Source: Daldinia sp. FL1419
Lineage: Eukaryota > Ascomycota > Sordariomycetes > Xylariales > Hypoxylaceae
Direction of reading: 5' to 3'
Length of the DNA stretch: 64,000 bases
NCBI GenBank assembly: GCA_025201765.1
Contig: MU623430.1
Span: 90,260 to 154,259, forward strand
Under the pieces are notes generated by a model. It worked only from the letters and a program-made list of their open reading frames with translations. It was not told the DNA's origin and did not search any database. Positions 22,071 through 36,199 of this stretch are shown piece after piece. The first letter of the stretch is position 1. Every line of letters begins with the position of its first letter. A program made the position numbers and the translations under genes.

Positions 22071-24877
22071 ATCGGCTTAGAAAGAGGCATACTGTCGGTT
22101 GGGTACGAAGTAATAAGGCTGGATTAGAAGCCCCTCTCCGAGAGCGAAATGAATAATATTGCGCCAGCAGAGATTCACGTGAGGAGCCATGGTAACCAAT
22201 TGATCGAACAGAAATCCCCAAATCCTCCAACTGGGCAGTTGGGGGCTGGAAGGAGCTGAAAAAATACCCCAGCTCTGCCAAGTTACAAGGGTGAAGCCAA
22301 AGATGTCTGTCTAAAAGCGACAACTCATTATTTCCACTTTAGTCCTACTCGACATGGTGCTAAGCCTCTATACAGCCGACGGCTTTGAGTTCTACATTCT
22401 GGGAAAACTCGTAGTATCAGGTAGTCTACCTAGGTAGGTAAGCAAATATGTTTTAGGGAACTCGGGATGGGATAATCTTAGCAAGGGTATTATCGTGAAT
22501 AATGTTATCTAGGTAGTTACCGAGTTGGAACTTGGAGTATCTCTCTAACTAACCGTTAAGGAATTCTATGCCCCATAAAACCAACCCTTTTGATAATCCA
22601 GATCAAGAGACATTTGATTAACACATCGGACTAATATGAATTTTACGTTTCTAGTGAGTAAACGGGGTCCATTGGGATGGTTTTAGTATTTCTGATTATC
22701 TCACCCGATTTAGACGACTATATACCTATATTATTATTAGTTTTCACAAGTCGAGCGCTACTATGTAGGTTAGAGCTTATGGTTCAAATAGTTGACAGTC
22801 ACGTGTTGCCGCATCGCTAGAAACTCTTCATATACAACGTGACCGTATGGTTTCGGGTTCCAGTAACTTATATCGTGGATTTTTTACCTAATATCTACCT
22901 AGGTTAGGTGCCTATCTATTAGGCTGTATTACAATCTTCAAAGTGAAAGATACTAACAAAAAACTAAGCCAGTCTGAAGAAAGCGAGGTAGTATTGGTGG
23001 AAGAGTTATGACATAACCGACCGAATAGAATTGCTGGGGGGTGCGGGATTACTTGCATACCTTCTTTCAAGCATCGATTAAGTTGACCGACGATTGGTTT
23101 ACATGATGCGCCAGATGTGCGAGCAAACCCGCCTTGGGAAACACAAGAACAACTGGCATCTATCCGGAATCCAGATGCACATCAAGGCCCTAGAACCCAA
23201 CCATGTACCTGCTTGGGCGCGCGAGATTTTGATTGGATTATACGCGCAAACATATGCTGCGGCATAAGCGGCACAAGCTACACGACATGAGCCATGTGCA
23301 TATCCGCGAGGTTCAGGCTTTAGCCACACCCGGTAAGATATTGCGCCTATTGGGAAGTGTATATGCGTTCTAGTCCGACACGCATCTCCATGTGCATATC
23401 CGATCTAAGAGGTATACATCATCAGCATTGCTAAATCTGTGGCTTAGACCGACTTTTCGCCTTGATTCTCGGGGTAATTGTCGATATATTGCTGCCTGGT
23501 AAGAACGAGTATATATTCTTCGTCATCGTAGCTGTAAGTCGTCAGCTTTATTGTGGCTGAGAAACGCTTGTGGCAACCGGCTTTTGTCGAGTTCGGACTC
23601 GATCGGGTTTTCTATTTTTGGCTGTGCAGCAAAGATTCTGGAGAAACCTAACCTAGCTGCTTGGCTTTTTTATTTTTTTTTTTATTTTTTTTTAATCAGG
23701 TACCGACGTCACCTTGCGCGTTCTTACGGCTTCCTCCGTTATCACCAACTAACCGCCACTAGGTAGTTTAATTAATATTTTTAGTGAGATAAATTAAATT
23801 CGCAGTAAAATTATGGTATTAAGTCGGGATTATCCGACAGTTACGTCTTAAATATACACTAGAGTGACGATACCCTAATGAAGGGAGCTTAGGGATGAGA
23901 CTCTGAAAGCAAACGACGTCACTTTGGAAACGTGCTACAAGTGGGCGGAAGTGGAGCAAAATCACACGGGTGCTGGGCCGACCAGGGGTGGGGAAGATGA
24001 AAAAACAGTTAGTGTTTGTTTGGCACCCATGTACCTTTCGCATCTACGGATCCGCATGTATCTCTTGTATTGTTGTACTAACCACTTTTTACAGGGCAGC
24101 TGCAAGGTTAAGGTATCGGTAAGCTACTTGTAATTCGTTGCTGCGCCCGCTTTGTTGATATGAAACAGGATATCACCTGCCCTCAATTAGTTGATCCCCT
24201 GGTCCTTTTCAACCCCCCCTCCGACCTTCCCACCCTCCAACCAAACCGGTCGCTACGTCGATAAACCCAGTTGATATTGTCGCAAATCTTCCATCTGGTG
24301 AAACTCTTTTCGAAGAGAAACCCAAATCTCTTCTCTTCTGGGCCTCAACCACTTTCTTTGCAGATTCCTAAACACGATTAAAGTCTTCAAAATTTTATTA
24401 GCCAACGGGGTGAAATAAACAAGTCTTCGGGTGACTTGTTTTTTTTTTTCTCTTTTTTTTCAAAAATATTTCTTAGCCCCCCCCCGTCGCTGGTAGGCAT
24501 CTCAAGTAAAACTTATAACATTTTACTGGATAGGTGCCGCGCAAAGGGTTTAATTATCTTAACGGATGCTTTATACCTAGTAAGAAATCCACTCGCAAAT
24601 AACTCAATTCAGGGTTAAGGGCCATTCGAATCTACCGAAGACGAATCGAGTCTCCATCTGGACCCATTCTCGCATACATGCCCATACCACATTGATCACA
24701 TTAACCACTGAACGTTGACCGTACCGGTATATTGGCACATTCCAGTCGCTAGGTTCGGAGTCTCTATTTGCAATAGCAATCATCGTATAGCCAAGTCTTT
24801 CTCACATCTGCCGCACCCCCTTACAAGCTTAACCGCTTGAAGCGCCCGCCCTCCCGTCTGGGAATAACACATAAACC
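22071..24877. other. Long intergenic region with chitin synthase leader
   Basis: No gene could be supported in 2.8 kb. A 15-bp direct repeat CCATGTGCATATCCG occurs near 23290 and 23390. T-rich runs occur at about 23670-23695 and 24440-24460, the latter followed by a C run. From about 24180 the strand becomes CT-rich, consistent with the promoter and leader of the chitin synthase gene. Confidence 0.6.
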
Positions 24878-27800
24878 ATGTCGTATAATCGCTTAGGTAT
24901 GTACGGATTCGTATCATGACTTAACTTTCCCTTCAAACCTACCTACTCTTGGAATCTTCCTGTTCTACACTTTGCCTCTCTTTTCATTGCCACCCAGCTG
25001 GGCTGTTCAATAACAGTCTTTTAATTATTGTCCATTCATTGTTGTTCCTATACAATCACTCCGATACCTTCCTTACCTACCTTGTGTATGGGATACAATC
25101 TATTACCGCTTTGTTCTACCGAGTCATCAGTGATACAAGCTTCCGTGACGCAGGCGGCACAAGCGACTCAAGCGCTCTAGCTTTACTCCGATACACATAT
25201 TAATTCGAAACTAAATAATATTCTTAAAAGCCCATTGTTCTAACGAACCATTACTTTTTTTCTAGACGACGATTACTACGATCCGACTATGGATGGTCAT
25301 AGAATAGGTCGCACACCTTCGCCGGGTCATCCTCTTCAACATGGATATCAACTCGACGATGTACCATACGGTCATCATCCGCCAGCTGCAAGCAACCTTG
25401 ACATACCTGCTGGTCCAGGAAGATATACCCCAAGCGACAATCTCCCGTTGAACGCTGCGCACTCTATGGATACCCTTTCGCAAGGTCCTTATGGACATAG
25501 CCAGGGCGGGTACCCTTCTGACTACTCTGTCAACCCAGAACAGCATCACGATGCTTATTATAACCAACCTTATGAGCCGCATTCTACGTCAACGCCGTTT
25601 GCTGACCAGCATGGATATGATTATGACGACCAGCACCCGATGTTAGCACAGAACGACCCGTACGCACAGGCCCAACCTCAGGAACCCTACACAGACGACC
25701 CGAACCGTCAGCAGGGTGCGGGGATCAAGCGATGGAAAACGGTGAAGCAGGTGCTTTTATACCGTGGCAATTTAGTTCTTGATTGTCCAGTACCTCCTCG
25801 ATTATTGAATCAACTTCCTCATGGCGAACGTGACGAATTTACCCATATGCGATACTCCGCCGCTACGTGTGATCCAAATGATTTCTACAACGAGAATTTC
25901 ACCTTGCGCCAAAAGCTCTTCAGCAAACCGCGACACACGGAGCTCTTTATCGTCATTACGATGTACAACGAAGACGACATTCTCTTTGCGCGAACTATGA
26001 TTGGTGTGCTAAAGAATATTGAGTACATGTGTAGTCGGAAAGAGAGTAAGACGTGGGGTCCAGACGCGTGGAAGAAGATCGTGGTTTGTGTGGTAAGCGA
26101 CGGTCGTGCCAAGATCAATCCGCGAACAAGAGCACTCCTTTCTGGTATGGGTGTATACCAAGAAGGTATTGCCAAACAGCAAGTAAACGGAAAGGACGTT
26201 ACGGCGCATATCTACGAGTACACAACGCAGGTTGGGATGCAAATTAAAAATGACGTGGTGCAACTCATCCCTAAGAAACAGCCTGTGCAAATGCTTTTCT
26301 GCTTGAAGGAGAAGAATCAGAAGAAGATCAACTCTCATCGATGGTTCTTTTCGGCGTTTGGCCGCGTTCTGGACCCCAACATTTGTGTACTGATCGACGC
26401 AGGTACAAAGCCGGGTGGTAATTCCATCTACCATCTCTGGAAGGCGTTTGATCTAGAACCTATGTGTGCTGGAGCTTGTGGTGAAATCAAGGCCATGTTG
26501 GGTAGAGGTGGTAAGGAATTGATCAATCCGCTCGTTGCAACCCAGAATTTCGAATACAAGATGAGCAATATCCTGGATAAACCTTTAGAATCTGCTTTCG
26601 GTTTCATCTCGGTTTTGCCTGGTGCCTTCTCCGCGTATCGATATGTTGCTTTACAAAACGACAAGAACGGGCTGGGACCATTAGAGAAATACTTCAAGGG
26701 CGAAACGCTCCACGGTGCTGGCGCAGGCGTTTTCACCGCCAACATGTATCTGGCCGAAGATCGTATCCTCTGCTTCGAACTTGTCACCAAGCGTAATTGC
26801 CACTGGATATTGCAGTACGTCAAGTCAGCAACGGGCGAAACGGACGTTCCCGATTCCGTAACCGAACTCATTCTCCAACGTCGACGTTGGTTGAACGGCT
26901 CCTTCTTTGCTGCTATTTACGCCATTGCCCACTTTTACCAGTTTTTCCGCTCAGACCACTCTATCATCCGCAAGCTGATGTTCTTCCTGGAGTTCGGCTT
27001 CCAGACTTTTAACATGATCTTCGCCTGGTTTGCTATTGGCAATTTCTTCCTTGTTTTCAAGATATTGACGACTAGTCTTGGAGACGATAAATTACTAGGC
27101 AATGTCGGTAATATTCTCGGCGTGGTCTTCGAATGGTTCTACGGTATCTCCCTGATGGCTTGTTTCGTTCTTTCTATGGGCAACCGCCCGTCTGGTTCTG
27201 GTAAACTATACACTGCCATGGTTGTCTTCTGGTGTGTGATTATGATGTAAGCTCACTCCTGTCAAATCTCCTAGACAGCTTACTAATTGACACTAGATAC
27301 CTAACCTTCGCGGCTGTTTATATTACTGTCATTGCGATCCAAACCGAAGTAGAAAAGCTGAACAAAGAGCACAAGGCTTTTGACGTCAGTGATATCTTCA
27401 AGAATCAGATTTTCTACTCGCTCATTGTCTCTATGTTGTCTACTTGGGGGCTTTGGCTTATCGCCTCGATTATAATGTTCGACCCATGGCACATGATCAC
27501 TTCGTTCGTGCAGTACCTTCTTCTAACGCCGACCTACGTCAACGTTCTGAACGTTTATGCATTCTGCAACACGCACGATATATCGTGGGGTACCAAGGGA
27601 GATGACAAGGCCGAGGAACTTCCTAAAGTTGATACAAAGGATGGTAAGGGTAAGACCGACCTACCCGATGAAGGAGACTTGAACGCCCAGTACGAGAGAG
27701 AATTGGCGGTATTCGGCAAGAAGCACGTAGTTGTCCAAAAACCCCCAAGCGATGCTCAAAAGGCTGAGGCCCAAATGGATTACTACCGCTGGATTCGTTC

Positions 27801-28023
27801 GTTGGTCGTTCTCATCTGGATGATCACAAATTTTGGCCTGGTAGCTCTGGTTCTCAGTACCGCCGGCCTGGAGAGGCTTACTCCCCAGCAGGAAGAAGAT
27901 AACCAAACACAACGCTCGACCTTGTATATGACGATCATCCTCTGGAGCGTTGCGGGTCTTTCCGCTTTCAAGTTTATCGGCGTCCTCTGGTTTCTCATCG
28001 TTCGTATGTTTAGGGGCGTTTAA
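24878..28023 (+). CDS. Chitin synthase, class I/II type
   Basis: Three exons, 24878-24896, 25266-27246 and 27297-28023, encode 908 residues. The 19-nt first exon supplies MSYNRL and joins DDDYYDPTMDGHR across a 369-nt intron (GTATGT...TTCTAG). Intron 2 is 50 nt with a TACTAAT branch point. Residues 1-135 are a hydrophilic Pro/His/Tyr-rich tail. The N-terminal chitin synthase domain follows (GNLVLDCPVPPRLLNQLPHG), then the GT2 catalytic core with TMYNEDD, a variant WFFSAFGRV segment, AEDRIL (Glu504-Asp505-Arg506) and the signature QRRRW starting at Gln544. About seven membrane segments follow to the C-terminus. It polymerises UDP-GlcNAc into chitin at the plasma membrane. The sequence resembles class I/II enzymes more than class III, in my judgement class I (ChsC-like), though this needs a tree. 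It converges with SLY1. Confidence 0.93.
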
Positions 28024-29403
28024 GAAGCTTTCATTCCAACTATATCTCGAGCGGCTATTATTCGTATTCCACGTTCACAGGGTAGTTAGAGGTGTATCAT
28101 CCCTGGCGTTTCGTCTCCGATTTACACGCCGCCGAGCCTACTGTGAACCTAGTTTTATTCTATTTCCCCTTGTATCCGAAAACTTTCCTCGGATAATGTG
28201 TTATAAAGATATACCCAATTCATTCAATTCACGACGATATCCAGACTAGCCTATGAAACAGCCTAGACTTGTCCTATGGAACAATTCTCTTTTTGCTAAA
28301 TGATGAGAAGATAAAAAATATACATCGAAAACCTGAGATGAATGTATAACGACGTTTTGCGCTGGCGTCATCGGATCACGATTTACTCTTTATGGTTTGA
28401 TAGAACAGGGGAGCGACGATGACTCAAGGATTGTGAGGCCTGCCGGTGGTAATGCCGTGAAAGGACCTCTTTTTTTTTCCTCCTTGCCTAAGCCACGACT
28501 ATTATCCTTGATGGATAGTAAGCTCGCTAGTTTGGATTACTACCTTGTAAATAGTGGCGCGATTCATGAGGCGGTATTGACTAAGGGGTTAGGGGAGACA
28601 GCATGAGTCAGGCGTAGTGGAGTTTCTTAATTTTATTGAGTTCGAAGTAGGATGCCACGGAGACGAATGTATTATTCTTCGCGTTAAACCCCCTTTTCTG
28701 AACGACCTTTGCGAGGGCTGATTTGTTTTGGAATGTGATCCAAGCTCTTGGTTGTATTGTAATCCCGGCTGTAATAAACTTGGGCTTCTCTTTAGTTCAA
28801 CCGAGATTAGACTTTAATATGAAGAATAGACGTGTGTATGGGGCCTGGTAACCTTAACAAACTCGTTTATATTTACCTGATGTAGGGGGTGTGTGTACTG
28901 GTCGGGGATATTTATCGAAAAACCTTCGGTGCATCATCTATTGTGATTCTTATTGTGGTTATTCGTACGATTAAAAGAACAACACATACGCCGAGGGGAC
29001 GAGACTTAGACTATGGCTTTAGGGTGTCTTAAAGTACGGCATGGAAACGATCCTAGGTCGTGTTCACGTCTATACGTGCGGGCGTTGAATACAATTGAAG
29101 GCTCCGGTTTATACCCCTAAATCATCGCATGGAGAACCGGGACCGGCGCACGGGGGGTGATTTATGGTAGATGTCAGACCGAGCGCCTAGGATAATAGGA
29201 CTTTACGATACAAGAATCAAGAGTAGAGTATACTTGGGGCATACGGCCGGTGGGTTTGGAATATGGTGGTAGAGTAGTGTTAGTCGTCCCTTGCAATGCT
29301 TAGGATCACGAGTTAAGGCAATATTTCTTATATTTATTAGTCTATCCCCTTTCCTTTTATTTTATTTTAACCCCTCGTCCTCGGGCCTCTCTATCTGGGA
29401 TAC
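28024..29403. other. Convergent spacer between chitin synthase and SLY1
   Basis: About 1.4 kb containing both 3' ends. The short frame at 28397-28606 is not credible. No structured element was recognised. Confidence 0.6.
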
Positions 29404-31809
29404 TCATGGGATCTCTCGTCCCAGCCTCTCCAGTTCTTCCTTGATAAACTCGTGCGCGTTCAGGAGTTCCGTGCTACCATATACGACGCGCTTCTTTGTG
29501 CGGCCACCTTCGCCTGTTCGCTGGACCCACTCTTGTAAGTTGCCGTATTCGTCCATGCTCCCGCCACCGACTGTAAAGACGACCGCCTCTGTATATCCTT
29601 GCCGCCGTTGCCCGAAACTGGCACCTGTTCCGGGACCTTGAACCCCGGGACCGCCAGGGAGAGATCCTGGTGTGCTGCCTGCTGCGCCGGCCCGCATCGC
29701 GCTCGGTGGCGGCATACTACCTCTTGCATTGGCGCTTCGCGGGTCGAAATATAAATAATTCTCTGTTTTAGCTATTGCGGATGTCGAGGCTGCTTGGGGG
29801 TCCATGATTGACTCCACAATCTTGGTGATAGTCAGGTCCCTGTTAGCTGGAAGAAAATTTTTAATACCGCCTATTAGGGAGTCGAAGTTGGATGCCAAAT
29901 TTGTGGGAACGCCAACACCCGTCTCTTTTAGTCGGTCGGTTAATCGACTGGAGAGAGAAGAAAAGCGACCGAAAAGGTCAGTCGAGCCAGACTGCGCGGC
30001 TGATGGTTGAGACGGCCCAATAGTCGTTAATTGAGTCATCTTCGTTGTCGCGCGAACTCTGCAAACCAGTATTAGCTTATAGCTACAAGTGGAAAAGGGG
30101 ATTACTGAGAATAAACATGGAATACTGAACATACTGTCGGATATAGGCAAGACAAGTAGTGTCTACTCCTGCCGCCGTGAGAGCCTCCTCATATTGCGTC
30201 CAGTCCGCTCGACTAACGTCCTGTTCTGTGCTCAAGAACCATATTATGAATAAGCGAAGCTTGTCCATTGGATCTTTTCCTTTATCATTATCCTTGATGA
30301 TGTCCAAGATTTGGGCTTTTGTTTGCTTCATGACATTTTCCTCGATTTGGAAATAATTATCAAGTTGTCGGTCCTTTATGCCCCTTAAAACCGAAGCGAG
30401 GATATTCATATGCATATCCAACACAGCCTTTCGCTCTCTCAACTCTGGTAGTAACGTTATTGCTGCCTTAAGGTGTTGAGCGCTCGCGCTTGTATCGTTC
30501 TGCAAATCTTCTATGGATGACGCTCCTGTCTTTTTTGTGATTTCTTGCGCATCCTCCTTGTAACGCATTAACTCGGCATCGATATCTTCCGCGACTTGCG
30601 GGAAAGGTACGCCAGAATTCTTCTCCCAGAAAAAGTCGGTAGCTGTCAGATCATAGGCCTTTTTCGTCACACCCTTGGTCGGGTTTTCTTCGTCAATAGG
30701 AGTTTCGATAGTGATTCTGTTGAGCTTCATGTTAAGAACATCGTGTACGAGAGATTGGTATGTCCAAGAATGAGAGAGCATGGGGTTTAGATCGACATTT
30801 CGGTCAAGGATGATAAGAACAGGGCGAGAAGCAGTAGTGCCTGCGGACGAGGCTGGACGCGTATTGGAAGAGAAAAGGTTATCTTTAGAGTTGAGAATGT
30901 GGTCGCGAAGCTTTCGATCGAGCTTGCCAGCGATCATCTCTGCGGCAGCTCCTTTTGGACATCGTATAATCGGAATGACACCTGGAATATTCGATTAGCC
31001 TGCCTGGTGGCAATTAGAGAGTGCTATCGAGATATCGTACCCATAGTCACAGCAACACTAAACAGACCACTGACTATCCTGTCGACAACATGATCTAGTT
31101 CCTCGTCTTTGGTTTTTGCGCTATTCAATGCCCAATATGTGTGTTCCTTTTGCATGCCCAAACTGAACAGATCTGGTTCTGCAACGATAAAATTAAGGTA
31201 TTGGTCGAATAGTTGGGCAATATGCTCCGCGGTGCCTGCGGTTGCAGTTTGCGATGCGAACTCCTCGAGTAGGGGACGCGGTATGGAGGAAAGGAAGTTG
31301 ATATAAGCAGGGGAATAAAGGCCTTTCTGCAAATCGCTTGTTATGCCTTCTAAGTTCTTCGGACTCGGCTCGACGAGATAAATAACGGGGACGTCGGGAA
31401 TGGGATGTCGAGATGCAGCTAGATGCCTGGATAAACGTCGTAGGTTAATATATGATATAATGGCAACATGCCTGATTCGCGGGGGCTTATTACATGTGCA
31501 TAGTGACACCCATGGACCGTAAGTCGTTCACTCTCATAACGCTGCTGATTACATCGCGACCGAGGTCATCGAAGACAAGAACCTTCCATACGGGCTCGCC
31601 ATTAGCGGTTAAAATAGGGCCAACCGGAGCTAGGCCATTGACATGGGATTCGTCTTCCTCCTTCTGTTCGACAGCCTCGTTCAGGTTAAGGATCTTCTTT
31701 AGCGATGCTAATGAAAGTTAGCCGGATAGGCCCGTAGAATTAGAGGTTATGTATCGGGTATCGGACCAATTTGGCGATCGCGTAGCGAATTCCCCTTGGT
31801 CCCAGCCAT
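29404..31809 (-). CDS. sly1: Sly1, SM-family regulator of ER-Golgi SNARE fusion
   Basis: Five exons on the minus strand, 31809-31767, 31707-31494, 31426-31041, 30981-30135 and 30058-29404, give 714 residues. All four introns (59, 67, 59 and 76 nt) have GT...AG ends and keep frame. The N-terminus NSLRDRQIASLKKILNLN is typical of Sly1. It is followed by WKVLVFDDLGRDVISSVMRV, SRHPIPDVPVIYLVEP, IPIIRCPKGAAAEMIAGKL and VLIILDRNVDLNPMLSHSW, all hallmarks of the Sec1/Munc18 fold. Near the C-terminus a Gly/Pro-rich insert (about residues 610-650) interrupts the last domain before EAVVFTVGGGSMDEYGNL. Sly1 binds the syntaxin Sed5 and promotes SNARE complex assembly in ER-Golgi transport. It is an essential housekeeping gene in yeast. 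Confidence 0.95.
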
Positions 31810-34800
31810 GAGGACTACAATAACGACGACGAGGTTCGGAGGGGTATGTTTTATCCACAGTCGTCTTGGAGTTGTACTACCGCGCTTGGAGCTTCCGCAC
31901 TATAGCTGGGAGCGTATTTATCGTCCTAGTCCAAACCATACATGTATGTGCGCATGTATCTGTGCATGTATCTGTGCATGCAAGTATATGCGGATTAGGT
32001 GGTTTGGAATGCGACCTGCAAGTAAAGAAGATGGTGGAGTTATAAATTATTAATAGCTAGGTGCCTATGGAATATGATATAAATATCTAGATTCTCGGCT
32101 CTATGTCGCTATCGGATTGTGGGGGATTGCGATACCTCAGTGTCATGCATCGTCCAAATATGGCGCGTAGATGTTATCAGAGAAACGTGTATGAAAGATA
32201 TGTGTAGGTAGTTATGGGGAGGGTTGACGTTGAGGTTATTGGATTATAGGTATACCTTAGGTACCTACATGTATAAATTGTAAGTTGTAAGCTGTAATGT
32301 ACCTAATAGAGACCTATTATATTATTATTATTAGAGCTTCCCTTATGGTAGAATACATGTAGGTAGCTTCTAGCGACGCAACAAATGACACGACTTCCAC
32401 AATTTGATGTACTTTCGTACACTGGATAGGTAGGTACGTACCATGAATCAGGTACAATACGATGTAGCCTCGCACGTGCTAATGGGGCTAGGAATTTGTG
32501 CCTTTGTACGGTTTCTTAATTGGACGCTTTGGTTCGATTTTAATACGTACCTAGGTAAGTAAGTACATGATTAGGTACAATACCCATCCTTTACCTATAG
32601 GCGAATGTGTGTAGGTACGTGTACCTATATAGGTACCTACCTGGGTAGGTATTGTGCATACTATCGTGTATATATGTTCTAGGATATATAAGGTAAATAA
32701 AGGGCGCCGTTGTATGTATGTGCTCGAAGACCATTTACAAAATAAGATTATTTTATTATACAATTTAATATCCCTTTGAGCATTACTCATATAGTTGGGT
32801 AGTAACTTAAGATATCCTACGGTAGTTATTGAACATTCAACATCGGGGTTTGAATCTATTAGGTAGGACCTGAATATTGTACCTGAATTAGGCCACATTG
32901 GTGGCCGAAGAGATAGGCGCAATACGTAAATACTCGGCTCACATTAGGCACTTATATTAGGTTGTATATGGATGATGACTATTACTTATAGATATATATT
33001 GTAGGTAGTATGTGTACCTGGTGTCCCATAGGTTTAAGGTATGTACCTAGGCACCTAGGTTAGGTATGTAAGCAGGTAGGTACGTTAAGGTCATTAGAGT
33101 CCTGGATTACGCTAATAATAGTAAGATCTAATGTAAGAATTTTGATTATTTATCAACTATCTAGATCCTTTTAATCAATAAATTCTTCTTAGTTACATAA
33201 GATAACAGAGAGTTCAGGGTAACATTCTACCTGTTATTGATTCCAACTGTGAAACAAGGAAGCCGACATACCAGCGCTAGAACCCCAAAAGGCCATAGGC
33301 GAAAAGTCTCAGCTCCACTTTGGGTGGTTTTTCTTTCCCCTTTGCTCGCGCGGCCCCCCCAAAAAGCTTGCGACGCCAACTTTCCTCTTTATCCTTTTCC
33401 CGCCCCGTCACGTCTTTTTATTTTCTTTCCCTTCCAAAATTGCCACATTGTCTCTTGTCCTCTTGTTCCCGTCATCAACTTGCCATCAACTCTATTGTAC
33501 TCTACTGCTGCTCTGATATTATCTTAATTTAATTCTCTTTTAACCCGAGAGTAAATAATCCCATAGAAAAGGGTCTTTTTTTTCGCGGTTAGTTACCCAT
33601 ATATTTTACATTATTTGTATCGGTCGGTCGGTCGCTCGCTATCGCTTCCTCACCCCCATCGGTCGGGCTAGCAATCAACCTAGAAAATTTTTTCTGTTTT
33701 TCAGTCCACTCATTCAGAACTGTTGAGATAAACTTGTTTCTTTCCTCCCATCTGTCTAAGTCCTAAGGAGATTTGATATCGTAAAACTTCATCTCAATAA
33801 TGGGAGCATGACGAGCAGCTGTCTGTCCTCTTCATAAGAAGAAACAGTAGCAAACAGCAGGCAAAAGGAGGTGGATTTCAATTGTTGGCTGGGAAAATAA
33901 ACTTAAGACTTTAAAGGGTATGACAATAACATCAACTCTCCCCCCTTCTCTCCTTTTCCCCCTCCTTACCCTTTCATGAACCTTCCAGCACTATTATCTA
34001 CACAAATTTAAGAAGACATGTGTTTGTATATGTGTGTGTGTGCGTCCTGGTTGATCACTCCGTTGCGGGTTTTCTCCTCCCATCCTCCAACTCCGATCCT
34101 TGCAGCAGTATAATTGCATTTCGGCGGTAGGAAATTTTGGGTTGGCAGCCAACAGCTGGATATAAAAAAGAAAAGAAAAAAAAAGCAAAGAGAAGAAAAG
34201 GAGACAATGGACGCAACTTCACTATGAATTACAGCAGAGCATTCGAAGGGTATTACTTGAACATTAAGAGTTCTAGTAGCCAGTCCAATCATCTAACAAG
34301 TAACTCCTAAATTCCCATCTTACAGAGGGACGGAGAGTGAAGAAGAGGCTTAAAAGCTCCGGAGAGACGTAGTCTCCCTGAAAATATCCTAATTTTGAAT
34401 ATGAACGTCTAGCAGCATATCGAGATCGTTCTGGTCTTGAAACGCTGTTAGACTCTTCATCAATCAATTAATGGTCTCGATTGTTCACACCCAAGAGTTC
34501 TTGAGCGTCCCTCTAAGAGAATAAGGGACTGCTTTATGTCGGCAGGTCCATCAAAGGTTTGGGCACAGACAGTTAGCGAAAACACAAGGGGCAATACTCA
34601 TCAATCCGATTTCAACCTTAGATATCGAGCAGCATGACTTCAGCTATGCAGTTTCGACATATAATCACAAGTTACCCGGTTTCCCCCCTTCTTTTAGAGA
34701 TTTCGACAGGCTAAATCATGCTGTGGCTGTATCATATTCCGTTGCCGAAATAGGGCATAAGCCCAATAATGGGAAAGCTCAGAAGTTTCGAGTTTTATAG

Positions 34801-35625
34801 ACGATTATATCTAGTCATAACGTCAAAACCGACCCCATGGTGATGCCGACATCTTTTCCCGGCCGATGGTTATGGATAGTGACGGTGTCGGCTACGAGCC
34901 GTCACCGTTCCGGAGATGCCCTTGCCCAACTGCTTCTCACCAATAGTTTTGCTTTTACTTCATTTTCATCTCGTGTTTTTTTTTTTCCTTTTTTTTCTTT
35001 CCGCATCCCATCTCACGCAGTCACTTTTCACTTGTGCAACATCTTTAAACATTTTTTATTCTCTCCTCGGAGTCAACACTGATTTGTCTCTTTGCAGGTG
35101 GCTTTGATCTGCGGCCAACCCATACCTGTTCCGGCTTGAACGCAACCTGCAAGCCCCAACAGCTTCTAACAGGATTGCTTTAATCTCACACCCTTTTGTG
35201 GATTCACTAAATCAACACCATTAGCCATATCGACGTCCACAACTATTCTAAATCCTCACCTGTTATAATTCTTATTCGAAAGGCCGACTCCTTTTTTTCA
35301 TAGCATTGAACGTAATGTTGTGATCAAAATACCACTACACGTCATTATCATCGGTAAGTCATGGATTGTTAGATGAACTTATTTCATGGGTGATGCTACT
35401 TAATATTCACACCCCCTTGTTAATTTCTCATCCCCTAATAAGATATCGGGAAGGCCCACTCTCTCTGTGGCTTCGTTTACTAATGAGGCGTTCTCTTAAT
35501 AGGTCACGTGCGTAATCATCCCGGCTGCATCACCATAGACCTTGGCGCATAGGTGTAAGGAGTCACGTGCCATCATTCACCCCGTATCACGTGCATCTCT
35601 AAAGGACAACACAGTGCAGGTCATC
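31810..35625. other. Long intergenic region and 5' leader of the CCCH-finger gene
   Basis: About 3.8 kb without a supported gene. Between 32200 and 33100 the motif TAGGTACCTA and its variants occur very densely. A 12-bp repeat ATGTATCTGTGC lies near 31950-31975 and a CGGT repeat near 33622-33645. CT-rich tracts at 33930-33970 and 34970-35000 suggest promoter sequence. A likely 5'-UTR intron runs 35354-35502 (GTAAGT...TTAATAG). Confidence 0.6.
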
Positions 35626-36156
35626 ATGGCTGGCCATCCTGGAACCTGGAACCCACACGGGTATGGCGCTGGTGGCATTAAAGCCGACGAGCCTCGCATT
35701 GCCATGGGTTCTCTGGAAGGTTTTCACGCACCAGACGCTAACAACCTCCCTCAAACCCACGTTTATTCACACACTGGACATCCCGCAAGCCAGTACGAAC
35801 TGCAAGGTCAGTTCTCAGAAGCTGGCTTACAGGATCATAGCCGGTATTTTTTGAATCCACATGGGTTTGGTGGCGCGGCCCCGAACGGAGGTAGTCTCCA
35901 CGGCCATGGGCAGTATCCTACAACGTACAACGGCGACATAAATGTCAATTCAGGGTATGAATCTGGGTTCACTAATAGAACAGTCCACAGCCCGTTTATA
36001 TCCGAACAGTCAGGCCAAACCCATAGCCATGGATCTAGCTCTTTTGGCGCCCAGTCATGGCAAGAGCCCCCAATCCAAGGGTTTCAACAGGAATATGGCC
36101 TAAATACCATTAGCTATGATCATCGTAACGGTGACGCCGCATATGCACAGCAACAA

Positions 36157-36199
<43 letters not shown>

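Noticed and set aside
22021..22323. 100-codon minus-strand frame overlapping the start of the NLR-like gene
   Set aside because: It overlaps the real first exon in another frame and lacks protein character. The NLR frame begins naturally at 22070.
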